Source: Kitasatospora xanthocidica
GTDB taxonomy: Bacteria > Actinomycetota > Actinomycetes > Streptomycetales > Streptomycetaceae
Assembly: GCF_014656195.1 (NCBI RefSeq)
Contig: NZ_BNBY01000044.1
Span: forward strand, 1-51,637
Length of the DNA stretch: 51,637 bases
Direction of reading: 5' to 3'
This document shows positions 15,885-23,582 of this stretch, one piece after another; the stretch's first letter is position 1; each line of letters starts with the position of its first letter. The position numbers and the translations under genes are program-made. The notes below the pieces were generated by a model. It saw nothing but the letters and a program-made list of their open reading frames with translations. It was not told the DNA's origin and made no database searches.

Positions 15885-15975
15885 CGGCACTTTTCAGGCC
15901 CTCGCGGACCCGGTGTCAGCGGCCTGACAGCGCCCCGCCGGTGGGATGCGGGCGCCCGGGGGCACGCTGGTGCCC

Positions 15976-16800
15976 ATGAGCGAACTGCGCACACCCTCCC
16001 GCGACGGCCGGCCCGTCACCGCCCTGGACGACGGCGCCGGACCGGCCCTGCTGGTGGTCCACCCCGGCGGCGGGGACGCGACGTCCTGGGACGGCGTCAC
16101 CGCCCACCTCACCGGCGACCACCGCGTCGTCAGGATCCACCGGCGCCTCTACGCCCCCGGCGCGGCCCCCGTCCTGCCGCACACGATGGCCGTCGAGGCG
16201 GCCGACGTCCTCGCCGTCGCCGGCCTGCTGGAGCCGCCGGTGGTCCTCGTCGGCCACTCCTCGGGCGCCGTGGCCGCACTGGAGGCCGCCCGGCTCGCCC
16301 CGACGGCCTTCGCCGGACTCGTCCTCTACGAACCGCCGCTGCCCACCCGGGAGTTGGTCGCCGGAGCGGCGGGAGCGCGGGCCCGGGCGGCGATCGAGGC
16401 CGGCGACCCGGTCGAGGCGATGCGGATCCACCTGCGGGACATCGTGCGCGTCCCCGGACACCTGGTCGACGGCATGCTCGCCGACCCGCACCTGCGGTCC
16501 CTGGTGTGCGCCCACGCGGCGGCGCAGATCGCGGACGACGAGGCCCTCGACGCCCTCGGCGTCGGCACCGGCCGCTACGCCGCGCTCGCCGTCCCGACCA
16601 CCCTGATCGAGGGCGACCTCAGCCCCGCCCACCTGCGCGAGCGCCTCGCCGACCTGGCCGCCGTCCTGCCCGACGCCCGGACCGTCACCCTCACCGGCCA
16701 GGGCCACGCCGCCCACCTCACCGCCCCGCACACCCTGGCCGCCGCCGTCCGCGACGCGGCGGCCGGGATCCTCGCCCCGGGTGCGGCAGGAGGCCGGTGA
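15976..16800 (+). CDS. Alpha/beta hydrolase, 274 aa
   Basis: The fold is shown by LLVVHPGGGDATSWDG (oxyanion region, about 25-40), the nucleophile elbow GHSSG with Ser95, and the late catalytic His in TGQGHAAH. An acid residue is likely in the strand LIEGDLSP. The lid is short. Substrates of such proteins (esters, lactones, epoxides) cannot be read from the sequence. The ATG at 15976 is preferred over an earlier in-frame ATG because the family N-terminus begins there. It is followed, convergently, by an NTF2-like gene. Confidence 0.88.
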   Translation: MSELRTPSRDGRPVTALDDGAGPALLVVHPGGGDATSWDGVTAHLTGDHRVVRIHRRLYAPGAAPVLPHTMAVEAADVLAVAGLLEPPVVLVGHSSGAVAALEAARLAPTAFAGLVLYEPPLPTRELVAGAAGARARAAIEAGDPVEAMRIHLRDIVRVPGHLVDGMLADPHLRSLVCAHAAAQIADDEALDALGVGTGRYAALAVPTTLIEGDLSPAHLRERLADLAAVLPDARTVTLTGQGHAAHLTAPHTLAAAVRDAAAGILAPGAAGGR

Positions 16801-16879
16801 CCTGCGGGAAGGTGCGGGCGGGTCGTCCGCGTGGAAGGTGCGGGCGGGCGGCTGGCTGGCCGGGCGGTCAGGCAGGCGG

Positions 16880-17413
16880 TCAGCCGCCGAAGATCGCCGT
16901 CGGGTCGCCGGTGAACCAGGTGTTGTCGATGCGCATCCGCCGGATGAGCCAGCGGTCGCCGTCGCGCACCAGGTCGACGGTGTAGGGGTTCTTGAGCAGG
17001 GCGTGGGTGGCCGGGTCGGCGGTGAGCAGGTGCTGGGCCTCGACCAGCGCGGTGAGGCGGGCGGTGTCCCCGTCGACCCGCACACGCGGGTTGGTGACCT
17101 GGTGGGTGGTGTCGACCCGGCCGGTGAACATGGCCAGGATGGCGTCGACGATGGCGTCCCGGCCGGTCATCAGGGGCGGCTCGGCGCCCCAACGGGCGGC
17201 CGCCGGACGGAAGTCCAGCTCCGCGTCGGCGGTGAAGGCCGAGGCGAAGAGCGCGCGGTCCTTCAGGTCCTGGCCGAGGGCGAACCGGTAGAGGGCGTCG
17301 GTGATCTCGGCGCGGTCGCGCAGTTCGGCGACGACCGCGGCGGTGTCGTCGGGCTTCGCGGCCAGGGCCTGCGGGAGGTGGGCCGGGGCGGCCTGCGGGG
17401 CGTGGGTCGTCAT
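16880..17413 (-). CDS. NTF2-like (SnoaL-type) protein, 177 aa
   Basis: A cone-shaped nuclear-transport-factor-2 fold of the SnoaL/bile-acid-dehydratase-like group: AEITDALYRFALGQDLKDRALFASAFTADAELDF, then GRDAIVDAILAMFTGRVDTTHQVTNPRV, and the final DRWLIRRMRIDNTWFTGDP. Such proteins act as small isomerases, dehydratases or cyclases. The ATG at 17413 avoids a 32-residue leader with no homology. It is divergent from a LysR gene and is its likely target. Confidence 0.88.
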   Translation of the reverse strand: MTTHAPQAAPAHLPQALAAKPDDTAAVVAELRDRAEITDALYRFALGQDLKDRALFASAFTADAELDFRPAAARWGAEPPLMTGRDAIVDAILAMFTGRVDTTHQVTNPRVRVDGDTARLTALVEAQHLLTADPATHALLKNPYTVDLVRDGDRWLIRRMRIDNTWFTGDPTAIFGG

Positions 17414-17481
17414 GGTGTTCTCCGTGGGACGGGATCGAGCGGGAGGGTCGGTTGCGACGTCCCCCACTCTGCTGCCGTGCT

Positions 17482-17496
17482 CGTTGGCGAACAACG
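17482..17496. promoter_or_regulatory. Putative LysR-type box
   Basis: CGTTG-GCGAA-CAACG is a perfect 5-5-5 inverted repeat between the divergent NTF2-like and LysR genes, 49 bp from the LysR start. Its size and position fit a LysR recognition site. Confidence 0.5.
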
Positions 17497-17544
17497 CCGC
17501 TCTGCGCAATGATCGTGAACTCGGGCTTAACGACGGGGTGGCGT

Positions 17545-18411
17545 GTGATCGAGCGGTACGAGGTGGAGTCGTTTCTGGCCCTCGCGGAGGAACTGCATTT
17601 CGGGCGCACCGCCGAGCGGCTGCGGGTGTCCACCGCGCGGGTCAGCCAGACCATCCGCAAGCTGGAGCGGCGGGTGGGGGCGGCACTGTTCGAGCGCACC
17701 AGCCGCCGCGTCGAACTCACCCCGCTCGGGCGTAAGTTGGCGGAGGAACTGAGGCCGGCCTGGGCGGCCGTCGGCGCGGCACTGCAAGGAGCCGTCGACG
17801 CCGGGCGGGGCCTGTCCGGCAGCCTGCGGGTCGCCTACGTCGGCGCCGCCGCCGGACAACTCCTCATCGGGGTCAACGAGTTGTTCCGGGAGCGGGCCCC
17901 CGACTGCGAGGTGCGGCTCAAGGAGGCCCGGCCGACGGAGGCGGTCCGCTGGCTGCGGGACGGCGACGCCGACCTGTGCCTCGGCCCCCTCCCGGTGCAC
18001 GAGCCCGACATCGTCTGCGGCCCCGTCCTGGTACGCGAGGCGCGGATGCTCGCCGTCCCCGCCGGCCACCCCCTCGACCGCCCGGGCGGCGCCTCGGCCG
18101 AGGACCTGGCGGGCGTGCCGGTGGTACGGCTGCCGGAGGGCATGGCCGTGCCGCCGCGCCAGGCGGACCGGGCACCCGGCCCGGCGGCCGAGAGCGTCCA
18201 GGAGGCGCTCACCCACGTCGGGGCCGGGCAGGGGGTCCTGCCCGTCGGCGCCCACGCCCGGCGCTACTACCCGCGCCCCGACGTCGCCTACGTCCCCCTC
18301 GACGGCGCGCCGCCGCTCGAATGGGGCCTGGTCTGGCCGCGCGGGCACGCCACCGCCCGCGTCCGGGCCTTCGCCGAGGCCGCGGCCGACCTGGCCGGCG
18401 ACGAGCGGTAG
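17545..18411 (+). CDS. LysR family transcriptional regulator, 288 aa
   Basis: The N-terminal HTH is clear (VESFLALAEELHFGRTAERLRVSTARVSQTIRKLERRVGAALFERTSRRVELTPLG, residues 6-60). A linker helix and a periplasmic-binding-like effector domain follow (GSLRVAYVGAAAGQLL through VLPVGAHARRYYPRPDVAYVPL). The GTG at 17545 gives the normal LysR N-terminus IERYEVESF. It is probably an activator or repressor of the divergent NTF2-like gene through the 5-5-5 palindrome in the gap. The effector is unknown. Confidence 0.93.
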   Translation: MIERYEVESFLALAEELHFGRTAERLRVSTARVSQTIRKLERRVGAALFERTSRRVELTPLGRKLAEELRPAWAAVGAALQGAVDAGRGLSGSLRVAYVGAAAGQLLIGVNELFRERAPDCEVRLKEARPTEAVRWLRDGDADLCLGPLPVHEPDIVCGPVLVREARMLAVPAGHPLDRPGGASAEDLAGVPVVRLPEGMAVPPRQADRAPGPAAESVQEALTHVGAGQGVLPVGAHARRYYPRPDVAYVPLDGAPPLEWGLVWPRGHATARVRAFAEAAADLAGDER

Positions 18412-18432
18412 GGGCCTGACCGGGGCGTTTGG

Positions 18433-18963
18433 TCAGGTGCTCTGCTCGCCGTCCTGGCCGGCGTTCCCGACGGCGGCGCGGAGCCGGCCGAGGGTGACGC
18501 GCATGCCGTCGCGGTTGCGTTCGGCGCGCAGGGCGGCAGGGGTCCCGGTGCAGAGCAGTCCGAGCGTCTCGGCGATCCGTCGGCGCCAGCCGTGCCGGCG
18601 GTGGTCGTGCCAGTACTCGGTGACCAGCGTCCCCTCGGCCGTCGGCGCCATCCGGTAGCCCCAGCGGGCGATCGGGAGGCCGAAACCGGTGACGTCGAAG
18701 GCGAACTCCCGGCCGGGGTCGGCGATGACGATCCGGCAGCCGGTGAACCAGACCCAGCCGCCCCGCCGGTTGAAGCCCGTGAAGCGGCGGCCGCGGCGCC
18801 ACGTCCAGATCACCTCCGGGCTCCACTCCTTCATCCGGCGGACGTCCGCGACGGCCGCGTAGACGACGTCCGGCGGGACGGGCATCTCCAGGGACTCCGC
18901 CAGGTCCCAGATCCGGGCGGTCGGTGCCGAACGGGCGTGCGGCGCGGGCTCTTCGGGCTTCAT
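18433..18963 (-). CDS. SRPBCC family protein, 176 aa
   Basis: A START-like/polyketide-cyclase fold: SLEMPVPPDVVYAAVADVRRMKEWSPEVIWTWR, followed by FTGFNRRGGWVWFTGCRIVIADPGREFAFDVTGFG and AEGTLVTEYWHDHR. Such proteins bind hydrophobic ligands in a deep cavity. The ATG at 18963 was chosen because an operator-like nested palindrome begins 8 bp upstream, which leaves no room for a longer protein. It is divergent from and probably repressed by the TetR gene. Confidence 0.85.
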   Translation of the reverse strand: MKPEEPAPHARSAPTARIWDLAESLEMPVPPDVVYAAVADVRRMKEWSPEVIWTWRRGRRFTGFNRRGGWVWFTGCRIVIADPGREFAFDVTGFGLPIARWGYRMAPTAEGTLVTEYWHDHRRHGWRRRIAETLGLLCTGTPAALRAERNRDGMRVTLGRLRAAVGNAGQDGEQST

Positions 18964-18970
18964 ACGGGTC

Positions 18971-19020
18971 AGGCTAACACGCAAACGCAACGCACCGTTG
19001 CGTTGTGCCGGTGTTAGCCT
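18971..19020. promoter_or_regulatory. Nested palindromes, TetR operator region
   Basis: Outer arms AGGCTAACAC (18971-18980) and GTGTTAGCCT (19011-19020) are perfect 10-bp complements. Inside, AACGCAACG (18984-18992) and CGTTGCGTT (18996-19004) are perfect 9-bp arms around CAC. The two centres lie 1.5 bp apart. This fills the 63-bp gap between the SRPBCC and TetR starts, so one bound complex could control both genes. Confidence 0.75.
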
Positions 19021-19026
19021 GGCCCC

Positions 19027-19635
19027 ATGTCCAAGGAGCAGCAGGAGGCGCGGCGCGGCACCGGCCCGCGCAGGTCGCAGGAGATCTTCGACGCCACCCT
19101 CGACCTGCTCGCGGAGCGGGGGTACGAAGGGCTGACCATCGAAGGGGTCGCCGAGCGCTCCGGGGTCAACAAGACCACCATCTACCGCTGGTGGTCCTCC
19201 AAGGGGGCCCTGCTCGGCGCCGCGCTGATCGGCGGCCGCCACCTCGACCTCGTCCCGCCCGACACCGGCAGCCTCCGCGGCGACCTGGAGGCCCTGCTGC
19301 GATCCCTGACGGCCCTGCTCACCGTGTCGCCGGCCGCCGAGGTCGCCGTCGCCACGCTGGGAGCGGTCACCCACAGCGGCGAACTGGCGGGCCACGTCCG
19401 CGAGTTCTTCGCCGACCGGCTCGCCCGCGAACAGCCGGTCTTCGAACGCGCCGTCGCCCGCGGCGAACTCCCCCCGGACGCGGACCCGATGCTCCTGGTC
19501 GACCTCCTGGCCGGAGCCGCCTGGATCCGGATCGTGTTCCGCCGCCTCCCGGTCGAGGAGGACTTCGTGACGCGCGCCGTCGCCACCGTCCTGAGCGGAG
19601 CGGCCCCGGCGGTCCGCACGGCGGCCGGCTCCTGA
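19027..19635 (+). CDS. TetR family regulator, 202 aa
   Basis: The HTH is at about residues 14-60 (RRSQEIFDATLDLLAERGYEGLTIEGVAERSGVNKTTIYRWWSSKGALLGAAL) and the C-terminal ligand domain is the TetR_C_16/AcrR-like helical bundle. The ATG at 19027 starts 7 bases after the outer arm of the nested palindrome, leaving almost no leader, so translation may be leaderless. It is most likely the autoregulated repressor of the divergent SRPBCC gene. Confidence 0.93.
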   Translation: MSKEQQEARRGTGPRRSQEIFDATLDLLAERGYEGLTIEGVAERSGVNKTTIYRWWSSKGALLGAALIGGRHLDLVPPDTGSLRGDLEALLRSLTALLTVSPAAEVAVATLGAVTHSGELAGHVREFFADRLAREQPVFERAVARGELPPDADPMLLVDLLAGAAWIRIVFRRLPVEEDFVTRAVATVLSGAAPAVRTAAGS

Positions 19636-19722
19636 ACGTCCGGACTGCCTGACGGTCCAGAAGCGACCCCGCGAGCGACCGCGCCCGCGGGACGGCGGCG
19701 CAGCGGGAACCGGAGCTCCGGG

Positions 19723-19815
19723 TCACGGGGTGTGGCTGACCCAGCCCTTGGTGACGGTGGTGTTCGGCGGGCAGTACAGGAGGACGTCGACGAACTCGGT
19801 CCTGGACCCGGGCAC
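19723..19815 (-). pseudogene. Possible 3' remnant of a lost gene
   Basis: On the minus strand one frame reads RTEFVDVLLYCPPNTTVTKG-WVSHTP and then a stop at 19723. This looks like the end of a real protein, yet nothing protein-like precedes it and no start with a ribosome-binding site is present. It could be a remnant or simple chance. Confidence 0.2.
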
Positions 19816-19856
19816 GGGTGGTCGCCACGGAAGCCGCCGCTGCTCGTTGAACCGTC

Positions 19857-20363
19857 GTGGCGAGCGAGACGGACGACGGCGGGGCCCGGGGGCCGGTGGT
19901 GTGGGCGCTGGCCGTCCGCGAGATGAGGCAGGGGCCGCCGGTCGCGGAACTGATCGTGGAGGTCGGCGCCGGCCTCCACGCCGATCTGGTGGGGGCCGCG
20001 GTCGACAGCGGCTTCACGGTCGCCGCCGGCGAACCCCCGGAGACCAGCGGCGCCGTGGAGGTCGCCGGCGGCCGGGTGCGACGGCTCGTCCTGGTCGGCG
20101 GCCGCCAGGGCTGGGAGCCGGGCTCACCGGTCGAGGCGTCACCCGGCTGGCTGGCGGCGGCCGGGCAGCGGGGCCGGGCCGTGGTGACCATCCTGCCGCC
20201 GCACACCCGGCCGCCCGTACCCGGACCTGTACCCGGACCGGCCGAGCAGGACGCCGAGGCGCGCATCGAGGCGCGCATCGAGGAGTTCACCCGCCGGCTC
20301 GAACGGGAGCAGCGGGCGGGCCGGGTGCTGCACGGCACGGTGGCGGTCCACGGCACGCGGTGA
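19857..20363 (+). CDS. Unknown soluble protein, 168 aa
   Basis: I cannot name the family. The readable part is AELIVEVGAGLHADLVGAAVDSGFTVAAGEPPE, then VRRLVLVGGRQGWEPGSPVEASPGWLAAAGQRGRAVVTILPP, with a Pro-rich linker and a charged C-terminal helix (EARIEARIEEFTRRLEREQRAGRVLHGTVAVHG). The beta-alpha rhythm and codon use suggest a real gene. The GTG start at 19857 is uncertain because no clear ribosome-binding site precedes it; a later start near residue 23 (MRQGPPVAEL) is possible. Its stop is 13 bp from the convergent stop of the next gene. Confidence 0.5.
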   Translation: MASETDDGGARGPVVWALAVREMRQGPPVAELIVEVGAGLHADLVGAAVDSGFTVAAGEPPETSGAVEVAGGRVRRLVLVGGRQGWEPGSPVEASPGWLAAAGQRGRAVVTILPPHTRPPVPGPVPGPAEQDAEARIEARIEEFTRRLEREQRAGRVLHGTVAVHGTR

Positions 20364-20376
20364 CCCCCGTACGGCC

Positions 20377-20961
20377 CTACCCGACGTCCGCGAGCACCGG
20401 CTCCGACCCCGGGCAGCACGGGGTGTCCTCGTCGGCGACCACGGTGAGGCAGCCTCCGCAGAGCCACGCCGTCTCCGGATCCACGGGCTCGGACGCGGAC
20501 ACCGCGTTGTCGCGCACCGTCAGCTGCCAGGTGTCCCAGGGCTCCTCGCCCTGCGCGTCGATTACGCCGTTGAGCACGTGGTCGAAGGTGAAGGCCTCGA
20601 ACCCGGCCTCGCCCCGGGCGTGCCCGCCGGGCTTCAGGAAGTGGTCGACCAGGTAGGCCATCCACTCGGGGGCGCCGTAGAACTTCTCCTGGCCGTTCCA
20701 TTCGATCGCGGCCCCGTCATCCGTGGGCTCCCACTTGCACCACAGGCCGGGCTGGCCCGCCGGGGGCTCGTTGAACGCGCGGATGTCCGCGTCGTGGCCC
20801 TGTCCCGCGAAGCCGGTGCCGTCGACGTAGTAGGGGCCGTTGGCACGGTCCATGCGCCTGGTGCCGGCGAACTTTCGCAGGTAGGCGATCTCCTGCTCGT
20901 TGAGCGGCGGATCGACGGCGATCCGGCCGGTGAATTCCGTGGTGTAGCCCATGCCGGGCAT
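20377..20961 (-). CDS. Unknown conserved protein with C-terminal Cys cluster, 194 aa
   Basis: The protein begins MPGMGYTTEFTGRIAVDPPLNEQEIAYLRKFAGTRRMDRANGPYYVDG and has many aromatic residues (FNEPPAGQPGLWCKWEPT, EWMAYLVDHFLKPG). I recall similar actinomycete proteins but no function. The last 40 residues carry four cysteines (CGGCLT and PCCPG) that could bind zinc. The ATG at 20961 was preferred for GGAGGG 10 bases upstream; MGYTTEF three codons later is the alternative. It is convergent with the preceding gene. Confidence 0.72.
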   Translation of the reverse strand: MPGMGYTTEFTGRIAVDPPLNEQEIAYLRKFAGTRRMDRANGPYYVDGTGFAGQGHDADIRAFNEPPAGQPGLWCKWEPTDDGAAIEWNGQEKFYGAPEWMAYLVDHFLKPGGHARGEAGFEAFTFDHVLNGVIDAQGEEPWDTWQLTVRDNAVSASEPVDPETAWLCGGCLTVVADEDTPCCPGSEPVLADVG

Positions 20962-20990
20962 CGTAGCGACGCCCTCCGACACCCCAGGCC

Positions 20991-21042
20991 GCCCAGCCGG
21001 AGTGCCCAGCCGGAGGGCCCAGCCGGGCCGCCCAACCGGGCC
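20991..21042. repeat. 13-bp intergenic tandem repeat, four copies
   Basis: Units GCCCAGCCGGAGT, GCCCAGCCGGAGG, GCCCAGCCGGGCC and GCCCAACCGGGCC follow one another without gaps. They lie between divergent genes, so they are part of the promoter region of both. Confidence 0.85.
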
Positions 21043-21104
21043 GGCGGGCGTCGGCGCGGACCCGGCCCGTCGCGGGTCTGGACAGCGGGTACGGGAGTCG
21101 GCCA

Positions 21105-21977
21105 GTGTGCACGACCATGAATCTCCCTCTCCCCGAGCCCGGCGCCGCCGCCCTGGACGCCGCCGCCCCGGACGCCGCCGCCCCGGACGCCGCCGCGCGC
21201 ACCGCGCTCTTCGCGGCCGTCACCGCGGTCGGCGACGAGGCCGTCGCCCTGCTCGCCGGCTGTCGCGGCGACACCCCGATAGCCGGCGCCGAGTGGACGG
21301 TCGCGGAGGCCGCCGCCCACCTGGCGATGGCCAACGAGCTGATGGCCGCTCTGGCCGCCGGCGAGCAACGGCCGTACGGGGACGGCACCGTGGCCTCGCT
21401 GGCGGCGGCGAACGCGGCCTCGCTGGCCGCCCGGCCGGAGCGGGACCCGGCCGTGCTCGCCGAGCAGATCGCCCGGTGGGCACGGGAGTTCACGGCGGCC
21501 GCCGGCCCGCGGGCCGGCACCGAGCCGGTGCGCACCCCGCTCGGCCCGATGGACCTGGACACCCTCGGCGCCTACCTGCTGACCCACATGCTGGGCCACC
21601 TCTACGACATCGCCGTCGCCCTGGGCCGGCCGCACCCGATCGACCGCCACCGCGTCGCGCTGGCGATGCCGTTCCTGCGCACGGCCATGCCCCGGGTGAC
21701 CGACGCCCGCGCCGCGGCCGGCCACAACGCCTGCTACCGGCTGCGGGTGCGCGGCCTGGGCGGGTTCGCGGTGACCTTCACGGACGGCGCCGCCACGGTG
21801 AGCCAGGAACCGCCGCGCCGCCCGGACTGCACGATCCTCACCGAGCCGGTGGCGTTCTTCCTCATCGCGCTGGGCCGCTCCACCGCCGTCGGCTCCCTCC
21901 TCCGCGGCAAGGTCCTCGCCTGGGGCCGCCGGCCGTGGCTGGCCCCGGCCTTCCCGGGGCTGTTCGCCGCCCCCTGA
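21105..21977 (+). CDS. MDMPI-type / SCP2-like protein, 290 aa
   Basis: The N-terminal part (after an Ala/Pro/Asp repeat leader) matches the mycothiol-dependent maleylpyruvate isomerase N-domain (DinB-like four-helix bundle): VGDEAVALLAG, GAEWTVAEAAAHLAMANEL, then LLTHMLGHLYDIAVALGRP with the metal-type His residues. The C-terminal third resembles an SCP2/MDMPI C-domain (YRLRVRGLGGFAVTFTDGAATV, then DCTILTEPVAFFLIALGR). It may use mycothiol. The GTG at 21105 has GGGAG 8 bases upstream; an ATG at 21117 is the alternative. The leader repeats come from a 15-bp coding repeat. Confidence 0.82.
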   Translation: MCTTMNLPLPEPGAAALDAAAPDAAAPDAAARTALFAAVTAVGDEAVALLAGCRGDTPIAGAEWTVAEAAAHLAMANELMAALAAGEQRPYGDGTVASLAAANAASLAARPERDPAVLAEQIARWAREFTAAAGPRAGTEPVRTPLGPMDLDTLGAYLLTHMLGHLYDIAVALGRPHPIDRHRVALAMPFLRTAMPRVTDARAAAGHNACYRLRVRGLGGFAVTFTDGAATVSQEPPRRPDCTILTEPVAFFLIALGRSTAVGSLLRGKVLAWGRRPWLAPAFPGLFAAP

Positions 21978-22015
21978 GCCGGGCGTCCTGAGCCGGGCGT
22001 CCTGAGCCGGGCGCC
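21974..22015. repeat. 14-bp tandem repeat at the gene end, three copies
   Basis: CTGAGCCGGGCGTC occurs twice and CTGAGCCGGGCGCC once, head to tail. The first copy contains the stop codon of the MDMPI-type gene. Confidence 0.85.
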
Positions 22016-22150
22016 CCTGAACACACCAGCCGACCCGCCCGTACCCGGCCCGGATTGAGTACGGAGACTCAGGCGGCCGCCGGCGGCGCTGCGCCACGAT
22101 GGCGGGACGGAGAGCGGGACCAGCCCGCCGAACGCCCGGAGGGACCCGTC

Positions 22151-22810
22151 ATGCTCAGCCGGATCGCCGGCACCCTGGTGCCCGTCCTCGGCCGCCTGTC
22201 CGTCACCTCCGAGGTGGCGGGCCCGGTCGCCCCGGGCAGCATCGTCGCGGCCAACCACAGCTCGCTCGCCGACCCGGGCGTGGTGCTGGCCGCACTGCGC
22301 CGCCTGGGCACCGAACCGGTCGTGATGGCGACCGCCGGCCTGTGGCGGGTGCCCGTGCTCGGCCGGGTGCTGCGCACCGGCGGGCACATCCCCGTCCACC
22401 GCGGCACGGCCCGGGCGGCCGGCGCCCTCGACTCGGCCGCCGCGGCGCTCGCGGCCGGCCGGGTCGTCCTGATCTACGGCGAGGGCGGCCTGCCGAAGCA
22501 CCGGGACTCCCGCGACACCGAACCCGGCGCCTTCCGCACCGGCCTGGCCCGGCTCGCCGCGGCCAGCGGCGCCCCGGTGGTCCCGCTCGGCCAGTGCGGC
22601 GCCCGCCGCCTGAGCTCGGGCGGCGCCGCCAAACAGCTCGCCGGCTTCGCCACCGCCCCGCTGCGCCGCCCCGCCCTGCACGTCCACCTCGGCGCCCCGC
22701 TGCACCTGGCCGGCGACACCGGCGAGGCGACGGCCACCGCCCGCCACGCCGTCACCGCCGCCTGGCGCACCGCGGAACGCCACTGCGGCGGGTGCGACCA
22801 GCGGCGGTGA
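22151..22810 (+). CDS. 1-acylglycerol-phosphate acyltransferase-like (PlsC family), 219 aa
   Basis: The PlsC acyltransferase motifs are visible: NHSSLAD with the catalytic His36 and Asp41, then PVLGRVLRTGGHIPVHRGTA (motif II region), YGEGGLPKHRDS, and GAPVVPLGQCGARR. It should transfer an acyl chain to a lysophospholipid or related acceptor at the membrane face. The EGxx motif reads EGGL rather than the usual EGTR, a change seen in actinobacterial relatives. The ATG at 22151 has GGAGGG 7 bases upstream; the frame opens earlier but with no site. It precedes the clpP operon, separated by an inverted repeat. Confidence 0.87.
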   Translation: MLSRIAGTLVPVLGRLSVTSEVAGPVAPGSIVAANHSSLADPGVVLAALRRLGTEPVVMATAGLWRVPVLGRVLRTGGHIPVHRGTARAAGALDSAAAALAAGRVVLIYGEGGLPKHRDSRDTEPGAFRTGLARLAAASGAPVVPLGQCGARRLSSGGAAKQLAGFATAPLRRPALHVHLGAPLHLAGDTGEATATARHAVTAAWRTAERHCGGCDQRR

Positions 22811-22837
22811 GCCCGCGCCGGGCGGGTTCCCGGGGTG

Positions 22838-22869
22838 CTCTGCCCGTGGCGAATCTGCGGGGGGCAGAG
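22838..22869. promoter_or_regulatory. Inverted repeat upstream of clpP3
   Basis: CTCTGCCC (22838-22845) and GGGCAGAG (22862-22869) flank a 16-base centre containing GTGGCGAATCTGCG. It lies 74 bp before the clpP3 start, where the PopR site should be. It could equally be the terminator of the acyltransferase gene. Confidence 0.45.
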
Positions 22870-22942
22870 AAACCGGGGCCGGGGGTCCTCCGGGGGCAAG
22901 AGTGGGAGTCGACGGCACCACCGCCCCGACGAGGAGGCCCCG

Positions 22943-23581
22943 ATGACTGCCCGCACCACGCTCCCGCCCCGCGCGGGGGAGGGCGACACCCCGCCCAGCG
23001 CCTTCGACGACCAGCTCGCGGCGCAGCTGCTCGCGCAGCGGATCGTCCTGCTCGGCACCCAGGTCGACGACGTGTCGGCCAACCGGGTGTGCGCGCAGCT
23101 GCTGCTGCTGTCGGCGGAGGACCCGCACACCGACATCTGCCTCTACATCAACAGCCCCGGCGGGTCGGTCACCGCGGGCCTCGCGATCTACGACACCATG
23201 CGGCTCGTCCCCAACGACGTGTCCACGCTGGCGATGGGGTTCGCCGCCAGCATGGGCCAGTTCCTGCTCACCGTGGGGGCGCGCGGCAAGCGGTTCGCGC
23301 TGCCGAACGCGCGGATCATGATGCACCAGCCGTCGGCGGGCATCGGCGGCACCGCCGCGGACATCGTGATCCAGGCGGAGAACCTGCAGTTCACCAAGGA
23401 GGCCATCGAGCGGATCACCGCCGAGCACACCGGTCAGAGCGAGGAGACCATCGCGCGCGACGGCGACCGGGACCGCTGGTTCACGGCCGAACAGGCCAGG
23501 GAGTACGGGATCGTGGACCGGGTGGTGGAGTCGCTCGCCGACATCCGCCCGGCCTCGACGCGTCGACGGATGGGGCTGTGA
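22943..23581 (+). CDS. clpP3: ATP-dependent Clp protease proteolytic subunit ClpP3-like, 212 aa
   Basis: A complete ClpP serine peptidase subunit. The catalytic triad is intact: Ser103 (FAASMGQFLL), His128 (MMHQP) and Asp177 (DRDRWF). Other marks are IVLLGTQVDD near residue 34 and the oxyanion strand INSPGGSVTAG. It should form a barrel with ClpP4 and work with an AAA+ unfoldase encoded elsewhere. The ATG at 22943 follows GAGGAGG. The clpP4 start is one base after this stop, and popR is convergent downstream. In Streptomyces, the clpP3-clpP4 operon is activated by PopR when ClpP1P2 is lacking. The 3/4 numbering is by analogy. Confidence 0.93.
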   Translation: MTARTTLPPRAGEGDTPPSAFDDQLAAQLLAQRIVLLGTQVDDVSANRVCAQLLLLSAEDPHTDICLYINSPGGSVTAGLAIYDTMRLVPNDVSTLAMGFAASMGQFLLTVGARGKRFALPNARIMMHQPSAGIGGTAADIVIQAENLQFTKEAIERITAEHTGQSEETIARDGDRDRWFTAEQAREYGIVDRVVESLADIRPASTRRRMGL

Positions 23582-23582
23582 C

